A DNA stretch of 64,000 nucleotides, taken from positions 248,001-312,000 of the forward strand of contig VZSF01009049.1 of NCBI GenBank assembly GCA_013398295.1, written 5' to 3'. Shown in pieces: positions 1 to 12,433 of the stretch. This DNA comes from Chionis minor. Taxonomy: Eukaryota > Chordata > Aves > Charadriiformes > Chionididae. The notes below the pieces were generated by a model. That model searched no databases. It saw only the letters and a list, made by a program, of their open reading frames with translations, and was not told the DNA's origin. The position numbers and the translations under genes were made by a program. Position 1 is the first letter of the stretch; each line of letters starts with the position of its first letter.

Positions 1-524
1 GCACGTGGAGACATTTGAGTCATACATTAACTCTCTCTGAAGCTGCTGTGTCAGGGAATCGCGGCATCCGCTGCGTACCCAGTCTACTTTTTGGGCATGT
101 GCTTGCAAACAAGGAAACGTTTTCATTTTACCCAAACAAATTCGTCACTGAAGCAGTAATTTTTGCCTGGAAGATGGAAGTGCATCAGACTGCTGGCTAG
201 CCACTCGTGTACAAACCGGTACAGTGTTGTGTGAGCTAAAACGTGGCACTTGTGAAATTTAGATTACTGGTTTAGTGTGTTACTGAATTGGAACCAAAGT
301 TTCAGAACTTCCAGTCTCCAGAAACTTAGGGCTGCAAGAAGTTGTGGTCATTCATGCAATAGAAGGAGGAAAAATCACTGAACTGATAGGGCTGTACCCT
401 GTATCAATTACTATCTGTATTAACTTCTTAACACATTCAGTCTCAGCTTATATAGAGAGAGGTATATAAAAAACAGATCCTACAAGACGGAACATGTTAA
501 GCAAAGAACCTCAGTACTTAAGAG

Positions 525-556
525 TGTGTGTGTGTATGTATATACATATATATATG
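525..556. repeat. TG/TA simple repeat
   Basis: An alternating purine-pyrimidine run: GT repeats followed by TA repeats. Confidence 0.85.
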
Positions 557-3111
557 CTTGAATAGTTTAGGGGAGATCTGTATGTGTAAACATACTTGTG
601 AGAAACTTAAATAAAATTGTTAACTGAATTTTTCCAGTCTGTTCCTTTGATTATGCCAGGATTTCCTGACTGGCATCAGAAAAAAAATCTGTTTTCCAGA
701 ATGGAGTGTATGGGAATTCTCATTAACTAAGTGACTAACAGATATGAGCTATCAGGAAAATAAAATTGACTTTAACTAGTGGAAGGGGAACTGGTGACTG
801 GATGTTCTCAAACGAAATGTTCCCACCTCTCAGCATTGCTCCAGCAGTATGCCTGAGGCAAGCAGAAGATGCATTTCAAAAATCAGAGTATTCTAGTTTG
901 TGCGGTAGCATGCTTTTTTTTGTCCTCCTGCACCAAAAGCAGCATCTGCTTTAGTTTTACTGAGCTCCCTGTGCAACAAAATTAATTTTCAATTCATTTC
1001 TGATTATTTTTTTTTAACATGTCAGGCAATATTCAGCAGTTTACCAGTTGTTTCTGTTGTCGTATCTGCTGTGTCAGATCATTATACTGTTGGTTGATTT
1101 AGAGAGGAAATAAAAAAAGGAGGGAGAGAGTCGATCTGTAAGATTGTAGTATTACCTAATGCCCTTGTGATTTATGGTTATAGATAAAACTGTAATTTGG
1201 TTTTTAAAGCAATATGCAAAAGCATGAGGTAAACACGTTGGCTTGGTTCTGTGTGTTTGATTTAAAAAAAACAAAAAAATAGTAATTCCTGCCTCTCAGT
1301 GAAGTTGTCCATTATAGCTGAGATCTTCTGCATGAAACACTCCAGAAAACAAAGGAGAGGAAGCGAATCACCATGCCAGGCCACATTCCTGACTAGGTGA
1401 CCCAGGAATATGAATTGTCTAGAGAATGCTACTTTGAGGATCACAAGGTCATTAAATGCTCATCTTTCATCCACTGATAAGATTGTTTTTCTTTACCTAG
1501 TTGAATCCTTTGGGTTTTTCTCCAAAATCTTTATTTAAAGTATTTAAATGACCACCTAATACTGTACTGAAAATTAAAAAAAAAAATAATAAATACATTC
1601 CATGTTGAAATCTCAGTTGTATCTGTCTTACCGTTTTGTTTTTAAAGATTTGAAGCGTAGTAAGTAAGGGTAAATTAAGTTACGAGAGAGAGAGAGAAAA
1701 GGATTTCTGTGCTGGAACTGCCTAAGGCTTTTGTATCGGGTGTTTATGGTGCTTAGAGCTACTCTAGTAAAGATTTTTGCCTTTACTTTCTAAAGGTTCT
1801 AAGGTTCCTCTAAAATAATATTCTGATACTAAGAATTTCTGATTTTGTTATTTTTAATTCTCGTACATCATTTCTCAGTAGTTGTTGAAACAAGTATCTT
1901 TTTACTTTTATTACTATTTTTTAACCTTTATTGCTATCACTTCCAATGTGTTTATCACCTGCTGTGCTGTGTACAGTTTGCAACCTTTTTGTCAGCGACT
2001 CGTGAAACCGCTTGAGAGGCTTCGAGTTTGTGTGCTGCAGGAAAAGCTTTGTGTTTGGGGTGGGAATGTGGTGTTGCTTTTGGTTTTGGTTTTTTTTTTT
2101 TTTAAAAAAAAAGTGTTTTCAAACTTTTTATCCTAATGGCCAAATCAGAGTGGTGGGTTTTTTTATTTAAGAAGATTGAAGTAATTCAGGCTTTGATATC
2201 TAGTAGATACAATTTTGCTTCGCTTTCATTTCCAGCTGTAGCTTTACATCAATTCTAAAATAATATGATGTGTCTTAGTGTGAGATTAAATACCAGTTCA
2301 ATTCCCTGTGAAATTTTCAAGTAAATAGTTTTATTATATTTTATTGAAATACAAAAGGCTTACATCCAGCAAATATATTTGGTAATTAATAGTTGAGAGT
2401 GATAAATACAGTCATGAATAATCATTATTAAAATACACGTTTTAAAATTACTTATTTTTAATCTGACTAGTGATAACTAGTATGAATTGAAATATACTAA
2501 ACACATACAAAAATACATTTGTAATGGAAAAAAAAATGGAATGCTTTCAGCATTCTTAATGCATTCTTAACTTACATGAGCAGTAGTGAAAAGCTAATGT
2601 TTGTTGGCAGGGATGGCTTCCAGTGCCCTGCAAGAAGTATTTTTAGAGTTTATTCTGAAGTGTTATTGTGTAAAACCACATCTTAGGTTTCTTTTTTATT
2701 TTTTTTCTAGTTAAATAAAGTAAGTAAAACCACTATTTCAGCTGTAGGAACTCAACCTTGTATTCTTGGTGCATTGCCTTCATTTGTACACAATCACCAG
2801 TTTTGGTGGTTTTGCAGGCAAATCTGTTTGTGCAGGTAATTGGAATTCGTAAACAGTTCTTTTGAGCGTACGTAAGAAGGTGAACTACAGTTCAGTCTTT
2901 GCTGTGGTAACTGTGTGATGCGAAGTAAAAAGAATTGTCACTAAAATCAGCTACTCTCCTGAAAACATGAAAGTTTCGCACCTGAACGAGGAGCGCTCAT
3001 CCAGTATAGTCATGAACTTTGTAGAAGCTCAGTTTGAGCTGTAAGTACAACTTCTGGTATGCACCAAGCAGCAAACAGTGCCTGAATATTATGCAACACT
3101 GGTGCAGCATA

Positions 3112-3131
3112 TGAATATATATATATATATA
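3112..3131. repeat. (AT)n microsatellite
   Basis: A short near-perfect AT dinucleotide run (ATATATATATATATAT core). Confidence 0.85.
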
Positions 3132-3431
3132 CTCGAGAAAAGTTCAAAGTGATGCTCATACACAAATCAGGATTGTGGATCCATAGAGCATAAATTACTA
3201 AGCCTGTAAAATACCTAATGGCCACCCATTGTCTGCTTATAATTCTTCTACAAAAACTATTGGTAACCTCTCAAAATTATTTGTGTGTATGCTGAGTTTA
3301 ACGTATACGTGCTTATGCGTGACTCTGTAACCTGCTTGCTACTGAGAGGGTGCTCGGGAACATAAATCTCGTGTTCTGAAGAGCTGAAACCGCAGGTATT
3401 GCACCTCAGCATAAAGTTTGTGCTTTAGGAT

Positions 3432-3450
3432 GTGACAGTTAAACTGTCAC
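3432..3450. repeat. Short perfect inverted repeat
   Basis: GTGACAGTT / AACTGTCAC: two 9-bp arms with a single-base spacer. No gene context explains it. Confidence 0.8.
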
Positions 3451-6400
3451 CAGAAATGAAGCGGTGAAGTGTGTATGTACAGATGTATACACGATGGGTT
3501 TATTAACAGAAAAATAGGACTCTGATGCTCATAGAAGCCATTAAAAAAATTAATCCCGACTTCTGCGTGATTTGCAGTGTGAGCGTTGTAGGGAGAGAAT
3601 GAAAAATTCCCCAAACGCTTTTACTCTGGCCTTTGGTCAATGACAGCTGTTATTTCCAAGTTTGCCACTTTAACCTTATTGCATGTCAGGAAGGTTAATA
3701 AAAGGGCATAGAAGTGCGGTAAAGTTTTATCGACATTTTTACCAGAATGGTTGTGACATACAATATTGAAAAAAATTCTCAGAAAAATCTGTTTCTAGCA
3801 CTCGGCTCTTAAATAATAGTACAGTTAAGACGCATAAGCACTGGATGCTTCATGCGTGTGTCTTAACACTGCTGTCTTCTTCCTCGGCAAATTTTAGACA
3901 TGGTGAAATAGTTCGTCAATTTGGATATGTTGTTTTTCTTTAATAAAAGAATTTTTTATGTGTACTGATTTTAGAGCTAAAATGTTGTAGGAATCCTTGA
4001 ATTCTTTTCATATGCGTAATCAGCCTGAAGTCCAGTCTTGAATACTGCAAGCCGCCTTTTTTGAATACCTGTAAGAGAAACTCTCGTAAGACATTCAAAA
4101 AGCATTTTTGAATTTGGAAACGTATTATTTATCTACTGCTAATAGGCAAGATCTCACTAAACTCTGTTGAGATAATGTCCAGTTCCTTGCAAGCAGAATT
4201 GAGTTAATACTCAAGTTATTTTACACACTGAGTCATGGAGCTCAGAGTAAAATTATTTTTTCCTCCCTGGTATAACAATGCTGTGCTTCTGTATCAAATA
4301 ACAGGTACCACTGATACCATCATAATCTGAAGAACGTATTTTTGACTGTAAAGTAATTAGAATGCAGTGTGCTGCAAAAGAAGCCGTATCTAAAGTATCT
4401 ACAAGATTCACAGTTGCAGCAGACCTGGGATAAAATAGTCTTTGGGACATTCAGCTTCTGTGCATTATTTTAAATGCAAGAGCGGCAGCTGTGCCATGCC
4501 AACTTCTAAATGTGTAAAACCTGATGCCTGGTAGTCTGGAACTAAGCACAGCTTAGAAGACTCTGTAGATGAGGATCCTCTTTCTTTTCAAGGGTTACAT
4601 CCATTACTGAATTTTGCCAGATAGTGCCTTGAAAAAGGAGCCTACTCTCCCGTGCCGTGTATGAACACAAATAAATGACAAGTCTGTAAAACAGCAACTG
4701 AAAAAAAATACAGTTTACAGACAGCTTGACACAGGGGCCCTTACAGCTGAAAAGCAATATGCTTTATTTTTCAGCGGTTTTTTTCACTGACTGGAGAACG
4801 TGCAGTGCGGTCACTAATAGGGACAGTGGATATTACAAGAGAAAAGTTGCGTTTTGAATGAGGTGATGTCTTCAGCTTCCATCTCAAAGAAGCAGAGAGC
4901 ACCTGTGTAGGTGGGGAAGGCACCAGAGACTCAGAGCAGCAGGATCATTTTTAGAGAACTTTGGTGTGTTTGACTATCAAGCGTAGAGGCCAGCTGGATG
5001 CAGACTTGTGGCCTTACGTCTGTCTAAACAAGCTGATCCACTTGAATGTGTAAATTCTAGCTCGTCGTCACATCCTGCTTTGACCCAAAGAAAGATGATG
5101 CTCTCCATTATTTTATTCCTCATATTATACTCTTTGTGGAGCAAGAGGCACCAGGTTCCCGGAGACCTAACCGTCTAGGGAGGTAGCTGTGGTTTTCAGC
5201 TGCTTGTAAGAGCTTGTGTTTTCTACTGAGCTCAGAGAGAAGGAAGAGCACGTTCTTATCTGGGACGTGAAATGTGTTTGTTAATTCCTGGGTGACTACC
5301 TGGGTAAAAACCCAAAAAACCCCCCGTCTGATAACTAAATTTTGCAATCATTTTCTGTGTAGTGGCCTTATAACTCAACCGGAGATATTTTTCATGCTTA
5401 GGAAAGAATTGAAAGTTATTTCAGCTTCTAGAATTTTATGCTTGTTTTTATATACACCTTCATAAATACAGAGCTGTACTTACTGTAAATAATTCCTAAA
5501 AAGCTGTCATTACATATTGCAAACCAGAATTTAAAGACTGGAATTTGGCCTTAGAGTTCTAGATAGCCACCTCCTGAACATTCATTGCAAGTGCCATATT
5601 CTGTTCTAAAAATCCTGGCCCCGAAGGAGTTTCCTGTATTGTGATCTGGAAGTGGTGCTCTTATTTTCAGCAAACGTAAGCTGCGTTCTACATGCATTTT
5701 TCTTCCTCTATTGTCTCTTATCAAGTCATTAGAAATGCATTCAACATAAGGGCTGTGATGTAAACACTCATTTTGAACTTAAGTAATGGTGAAAAACAGC
5801 CAAAACAAACGTTTGCAATTAGCAGCAGTAGTTCAGCTGGTGCAAAAGTTTATTGGTCTGCAATTACCCACAGACACATTTCTTTTGAGATGGGTGTAAA
5901 ATGCTAATTGCAAACATCTGTGCACTTCTTTTTATTGATTCACTCTCGAGCTTTTCCTAACTGCTGCTCCCTGCTGACTTGTCGGTCTCTGTCGCTGCCT
6001 CCCAGTCCCCCGACTTGTCAGCTGTCTGTAACTGTCACCTTGAAGAGGCCAGACCTGGGCAGAATCCTCTGTTTGATGAAGATCAGTGAAAATAAATCTT
6101 TCTCTATAGTATAATTTCTTGTTCTTTTATTTACATAATAATGTATGGGCTCATCCCAAAGATTCATGCAGCCCGGTATCCTGTCTCCTGTAGTGCCAGG
6201 GCAATCCTGTACTGATATTTCCCTCAATAATAATAGATACAAACAGCTGTAGTAAAACCTTTTTTGTTCCTATTTGGGCTGTGATTCAGAAAAATGAAAA
6301 TTAATGAAGATTTTTGTCTCCAAGAGAGAGCATACTTGGATACATCAGCATGAAGAACATGAAGAGACAGTCTAGCAACTTTAGGAAGTTTTTTGACTCA

Positions 6401-7984
6401 GCTCTTCCTTGGTTTTCTTTTCATTTTGTTTTTGTTTTGTTTTTTTTCCTCAAAGATACAAGAGGTGTCCTGTACCTGAAATACTGTTTGAGGTATGAGC
6501 AGTATTCTGCTCAGACTGGAATTCCTGCTCACTCAAACTCTGTGTAGCTTAAACAGGCACAAGTTATTTTAAAATGATCTGTTATTCCTGTTAAAGCCTC
6601 CCCTTTCGTTTGTATTTTGTGTTGCTTTTTCATTTTAGATATTCCTTCTTCATTTGTTTCAGTGACTCCCTCATTAGCAAATGAGTATGCGGAATGGAAT
6701 TTTGGCAATAAAAGCACTTAAGAAGGGATTGTTGTTGTCATATCAAGCATCCAAAGAAAAATGAGCTTTTCTTTGTATTGAATTAGTGCAAAGAGGCTTC
6801 CTGGTAACATTGTCAAACAGGAAACTCAACAGATTTTTAAAGCTCTTGAAAAGAGTCACAAACCTTGGTTTTGTGCGGCTGATGCTGGAAATGATGGGTT
6901 TCGGAGACTTAACTTGTCAGTCTTGGCTTTGTAAACTGGTCTGCTGAGCTACAGCAGTTTAAAAAAAGAAAAAGGAAAAAAACAAAACACTAGATTAATT
7001 ATTTCACTAAATCAGAAAAAGCACTCGGATAGGATGGACCGCCAAAGCCATGCAAGAGAGCTGTAAGAAAAGCAGTTCTACAGTCCTGTTTTGAAACCTA
7101 CGCAGCAGTAGATGTGGAAAGCAAATGAATTAATTAGCCTTTTTAGTTCTGTAATTGCCAAGCAAGAGGTTAGGATCAAATTTGATTTAGTTGTAGAGTT
7201 AATGCATGAAGGTGGACCTGTTATTTGAGGTGGGGCCATTTGTTGAGGGGCAAGAAAAGTATTTCCATGCATTTTACCTCCACGCCGAATTGTGTTTTCA
7301 AGTTCATGTAATGCTTCGTGATCAACGATCTCTGAGGAACTGACACAAGCACTTACACTACAAGCCGTATGACAAAAGCTAGTTATGGGTTCATCATGTT
7401 CAAAAGCAGGATTAATCCTTACGGCGTTTTCTGAATTGCAGCTGTTGAGAGTGGGACTTCTACAATGCAGAACATTTTTGTTTAGGTCAGATTTTAAATT
7501 GCAGAAGGAAAAAGGAATATTTTGAAATGTGAAGAAAAAGATCGTGAGCAGCTTACTGCAAATTAGAGTTTCTTTTTCTTTTTCTTCTTAACTTAATAAT
7601 TAAAATGATGAAAAGAAAAACAAGGCTTAGTAAGCCAAGAACAAGAGGTTTAAAAATGAAGGGTTGTATGGGTTCTGGAGCAAATTTTGCACAGCGCTGT
7701 CCTTGGTAAAGCTCTTGTCTACGTACGGGGCATCTAAAACAGGGAGAGGAAGAGAAAAATATGCAGAACTTGAAGGCATAACACCTGAAGGCAGAACACC
7801 GAGTACCTCAAATGAAAACAAAGGAACATCTGCAATAAAATATGAACAGACTATTCTCAGTACAATTAATTGGTTTGTGTCTGTACGAAATAATGTGGTT
7901 GATAATAGAGAAAAGAAAATATTCTGAGATTCATGACAATGAGCGTTAGACAAAAAGATACCAATACATTCTTTGTCAACTTAC

Positions 7985-8032
7985 AAATTCTACAAAAGGA
8001 ATTTCTAGAATTCCTTAAAAATTGTAGAATTT
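7985..8032. repeat. Two-tier hairpin (nested inverted repeat)
   Basis: The outer arms AAATTCTACAA (7,985-7,995) and TTGTAGAATTT (8,022-8,032) are perfectly complementary. The inner arms AAGGAATT (7,996-8,003) and AATTCCTT (8,009-8,016) follow directly, with a 5-nt loop (TCTAG) and a 5-nt bulge of A on the right side only. Nineteen base pairs in total. The function is unknown. Confidence 0.85.
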
Positions 8033-9435
8033 TAAAATTATGCACTTGAAACATCTCTGGCAAATTTCGAGCCCCACAGGTGAAGTTGAAATAACATTTG
8101 TGGTTCAGAACCTTAGAAATTCATGTGTGTTTTGGAGTAATATCTAAAGGCATCTTTGAAGCCTCTATGCTGTTTATTGCTGATTTTAATCTGAGTAGTA
8201 AGGTCTGAAATAATGAGTTCTACTACAAGTAGTTCCCTTTAAAGCAAGGGAGAAGATTGTCATGTTTTATATGAGAACACGGTTTCCACTTAGTGGAAAA
8301 ACTAGCATGGTTCTGAGTAAATTCACAAGCAAAACAAGTGCTTAACTGGAGCAAATAGGCCATAATTTTCTCTCTGCAGACTGTGCAAGTTTGCACAAGC
8401 TGTCAGCTGGACAGTGGCCGTGAGTTTGGGTGCTTGTAACTTGCTATAAGTCGCAGAAAGTTTCATTTGTTATTTTTATTACTTTTATCATTTCAGTGAT
8501 GGTTCACTTATTACGGTGCCTCAAGTCCGAGCTTTTCTGAAATGGAAAGGTGTTATTTTCCTTAGCAGGTTGGTCTTGGAGGAGTAGGCTATACCCTTTG
8601 CTACTCAAGCAAAGTTTTGAAGAGGACCTCTTTAGCTCACAGGCTGATTTCTAGTACAAAATACTCCAGCTGCACTACTGTGACTCTGCAAGTCAGGAAT
8701 TTAGCAGTAACTGTAGTGAATTCAATATAATATTCTGTTATCATTTTTGTGGTGCCCACTGCAGAAAATGAATTTTGGCCATTACGTTGTTACAGCAAAA
8801 TTATCTTTTGAATAATTTGCTCAGTAGTCTAATTTTTTGACGTTAATCCTAAATACACTCAAAGATGTATCATTAACCTAGTAAAGTCGATATTCAGAGA
8901 GAATAAACAAGTGCAAGAATTGTAACTTGGGTTGTGCTTAGACACACAGCTGTCAGTGACCGTGTGCCAGTCTGGTATACAGAGTTTTGAATAGTCTGGT
9001 CTCACCAGGAGATGAAGCCTGATACTTTTAAAAGATACTTAATGTGTTCAAGTAGTGTGGTAGTTCTCAAAATTGGCTTAACATCATTTTATGTAAAAAT
9101 CCTTATGGAATGTGTTTAAAGTTATGTGGAGCTGCTAATCTTCGAGTCTTTCCCAGAAAGCCCTGAAAGCAGCCTCAGCCTTCATGTGCTTTACGGGGTG
9201 GTCTGGAATCAGAATGGTGTTCATAGGTGTGTTTTTAAGAATACGGACTTCCAAATTAATACAACTTCAAAAAAAAAAATTTCTTAAAATACTATTATGT
9301 AATCAATAGCGGAACTGTGAATGTGTTATTTCATTTTTCCAAGATGTATTTGGAAATCTGAAAAGAATGCCCGGTTTTGTACTTGTCATCTCTGACAATG
9401 ATGCTGAATTTGTAATACATTTCTAAAGCATCTCT

Positions 9436-9453
9436 AAAAAAAAAAAAAAAAAG
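9436..9453. repeat. Poly(A) run
   Basis: An uninterrupted A tract. It could be the tail of an old retroposed sequence, but no recognisable body or target-site duplication is seen beside it. Confidence 0.7.
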
Positions 9454-9687
9454 ACTAGATCATGACACTCCATGTGTACCAGCAGGCAGAAATAGATTTA
9501 TCTGTAATGAGACTGTTTATACTGAAAGAGAGTATTGCAATGTAGCTTAAAGCATCTGAATACCGAGGACTTGGCTTATTAGCGTAGTTTTATGCTGTTG
9601 ACAAGCATTTACTCGGCCCTGCTTGTTCATGCAATAGACACGTCAGGGGTCCGCTAATGGAATTCACGTTAAGCCCCATTTATTTAC

Positions 9688-9898
9688 CTGCAGACAGCTC
9701 CTCTTCCAGGAACTAACTCACATTTCCCACCGTTGACGCAAAGATGGGGATCCAGCTCGCACAGGCTCTGACAGGGCAATCCGTCTTGGCTGGCGTAGCC
9801 AGGTTTACAAAGGCAGTCCGCCTCTTTTGTCCACTCGTTCATTATGCATTCAGAAAACTCGTCACACGCCATGAATTTGCATGGGTCTGCCTGATCAG
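9688..9898 (-). CDS. IMPG1: IMPG1 exon: EGF-like region (last firm exon)
   Basis: The acceptor is CATCCTTTACAG|CTGATC and the donor GTCTGCAG|GTAAAT. The carried G plus CT gives Ala, then 69 codons and two overhanging bases. It starts [17 protein letters not shown]. Six cysteines make a complete first EGF-like module (C-K-F-M-A-C...E-C...D-C-L-C...L-P-C). Four more begin a second one ([16 protein letters not shown], then AVC). Human IMPG1 keeps ADPCKF.AC and RCKPGY, but its second module is degenerate, whereas here it resembles the second EGF of IMPG2. The remaining two cysteines would have to come from a downstream exon that I did not find. Confidence 0.96.
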
Positions 9899-10420
9899 CT
9901 GTAAAGGATGGGTAAGTCATTAACTGATGCATTACCCTAAAGTAACTTGGCAGGCTTGGTGGCAGCTAGAGGAAACAATTCACATTTACTGGCCTGCTAC
10001 TTGTGCATGTTAATAGGAGGGTCTAGTCTAGCACAAAAGCACATACATCCCTCTGTCTGCAGATGACGCAGCGAGCGTGCAAGCTTATATTTACTTCCAT
10101 ATTTGTCTACCCCATCACTGCAACGTCATTCGCATCTCGCTGACAGGGATTTTCACACTTGGATAGTTTTATCCTTTTTTTACTGTAAGTACTGGCTTTA
10201 TACTCACAGATAGCATGCGACAGCCTTGCATGTGTGTAAGAAATAGTTTTGACTATGATCATCTTAACCCCATAATTTGGGACACGTCAAGGGGAGGGAA
10301 TTAGATTATTGAATGTTACACAGTACTATGAGGACTGCAACCCAGAAATACTGGCGCTGTCTAGAAAAAAAAAGTGCTTGCAGACTTTTTGGAAGTGACG
10401 TTTAAGTTTGGGAAAACTTG

Positions 10421-10472
10421 CTTTTTTATTTTTGGTTTTTTGGGTTTTTTTTTGTTTTGTTTTTTGTTTTGT
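10421..10472. repeat. T-rich low-complexity run
   Basis: TTTTTATTTTTGG / TTTTTTGGG / TTTTGTTTTGTTTT-type sequence. It lies just downstream in coordinate of the EGF exon's acceptor region but is not part of a splice signal. Confidence 0.8.
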
Positions 10473-11084
10473 TAATATTAGTAATGGATGCTTATGTGAG
10501 AGTAAGGGAAAATGAGTCTACTGATATTCAGAGGAAGGCCCAAATCAGAGACAGCTTGAAGTCCTAACTTCACCTGTCACACCAGACTACTACTCCTTTC
10601 CCAGTCTCTGCTTCTGACTAGAAATGAAAAGAAGACCCGGAAGGAGTCCTTTGAACTGAGCTGTGTGCTGATGGGGCGATGAGGAGGAGGGCTGCACCCA
10701 CCCGTCTTGCCTCATGGAGGCACTTTCCTGCGTCCTATGGGGTGACGCCCTTAGACAGAAGGCAAAAGATGAGAAGCAGACCAGGGGACAGAAACTCTGT
10801 TCTTGCCAGCAAACAGTTTCAATAAGATTTGTGAATAGAGAAGGCGGGGGGGGGGCAGGAAAAGAAGTGTACAAAGACATGAAAGGATAGCTCAGAGGAC
10901 ATGAGAGCAGATACACAGGTATGAGCTGGCTTGCAGGACAGTGGGTCCCGACTGGCCAGCCCTGTTCAAAGGAAGTTTGCACACGTAGTCTGAGCCGTGG
11001 TGAAGAGCCTGATCTCAAGTCTGGTGCAGAGAAATTGAAATCACCGAATACATCAGTGCAGAAGAAAACTGGCCCTTTTCTGTT

Positions 11085-11668
11085 ATAAAATCATAGAATT
11101 GTCTAGGTCAGAAGGGACCTTTAAGATCATTGAGTCCAACCATAAACCTAACACTGCCAAAGCTGCTAATAAACCATGTCCCTCAGCACCACATCTCCCA
11201 TCTGTTAAATACCTCCAGGGATGGTGACTCAACCACTTCCCTGGGCAGCCTGTTCCAATGCTTGACAACCCTCCTGGTGAAGAAATTTTCTCTAATATCA
11301 AATCTATCACAAACCTGGTGCAACTTGAGGTTGTTTCCTCTTGTTCTGTCGCTTGTTACTGGGGAGAAGAGATTGACCCCCACCTGGCTATAACCTCCTT
11401 TCAGGTAGTTGTAGAGAGCAGTAAGGTCTCCCCTCAACCTTCTCTTCTCCAGACTAAATAACCTCAGTTCCCTCCTGTGCTCCTCATGAGACTTGTTCTC
11501 CAGACCCCTCACCAGCTTCATTGCCCTTCTCTGGGCACGCTCCAGCACCTCAATGTCTTTCTTGCAGTGAGGGACCCAAAACTGAACACAGTATTTGAGG
11601 TGGGGCCTCACCAGTGCTGAGTACAGAGGGGTGACCACTTCCCTAGTCCTGCTGACCACACTATTCCT
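11085..11668 (-). mobile_element. CR1 LINE 3' fragment (minus orientation)
   Basis: The minus strand reads the C-terminal part of the CR1 ORF2 protein almost without interruption: [20 protein letters not shown], then [36 protein letters not shown], and [20 protein letters not shown]. The element's 3' end (AATTCTATGAT on the minus strand) lies at about 11,090. It is 5'-truncated, as is usual for CR1, and keeps only the region downstream of the reverse transcriptase core. Fossil copy; no intact element. Confidence 0.93.
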
Positions 11669-12433
11669 GTGTGAGCTTAGCATTTCTTAAGAAGAAAAAA
11701 TCTGTATTTTATAAAGAAGACTTGTATTGGATATTTCAGCTTGTACCTGTAGATATTATCTGGACTGAGAATTTTCTTCCAGAGCGGCTTCATGGCCCTA
11801 CATGCTCCATAATACTAACTTCAATGAAAAATGAGCATTGTATTCTTTATAGCAGTACTGGAAATTTCAGGCACAGATTAGGATAGGCTTAACTGGTAGA
11901 AAGTAATCCATCAGAGCTGGTCGCTTGTAACCCCTCTGTAATTCTATGGGTAGTTACTTTTTTTATTTATTTTAAGACTAGTGAGTTCTAGCGTGCTCAA
12001 CTTCCTTTCGCTATATGCAGCGCACCTTTTAATTTGGTATCTGCTTTGTTTTTTGTAAACCTATGTAGATGTAAATTCTAACAATAGGCCATCAAAGTAA
12101 TGCAATAAATTAAAAGGTAACTTTCTTGTCAGGCAAACCCTTGCTTGTATGAAAAAAAAATATAAAAATTCCAAGTACTTTGCTCTGGTCATTACTACTG
12201 AGTACGAATTACAAAGTTTAGTGTCTAATGAAACACAGACAACTGGCAAATCAAAAGGGGATATTAGTTCTTACAGGTTCTTTCCTTATCCCACACAGAA
12301 ATGCACTCCAAGCAAAAGCAGAACAGTTCTGAAGGAAAAAGGGTTAATAAAAGGGTTTGTATGACTGAGGTATTGATTAAGACAGTAACAGCTGCACAAC
12401 TTCATGTCTCCTGTAAGTCTGTCCCCAGTTTTG

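Larger units (their letters stand above)
1..9687. other. Downstream intron(s) / 3' flank of IMPG1; no firm gene
   Basis: No long open frame and no recognised protein appears on either strand. The exon ending at 9,688 has a consensus donor, so at least one more IMPG1 exon is expected at lower coordinates, here or below the window. Two weak minus-strand candidates (5,167-5,230 and 7,269-7,337) are discussed under findings. The stretch holds low-complexity runs and hairpins, and visibly more CpG than the middle of the window. Human synteny (MYO6 tail-to-tail with IMPG1) would predict MYO6 on the plus strand further left, but no MYO6 coding exon is seen. Confidence 0.5.

Noticed and set aside
1..650. 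3' UTR end of a plus-strand neighbour (MYO6 by human synteny) with AATAAA near 611
   Set aside because: Only a polyadenylation hexamer is visible; there is no coding exon or recognisable UTR, so the assignment would rest on synteny alone.
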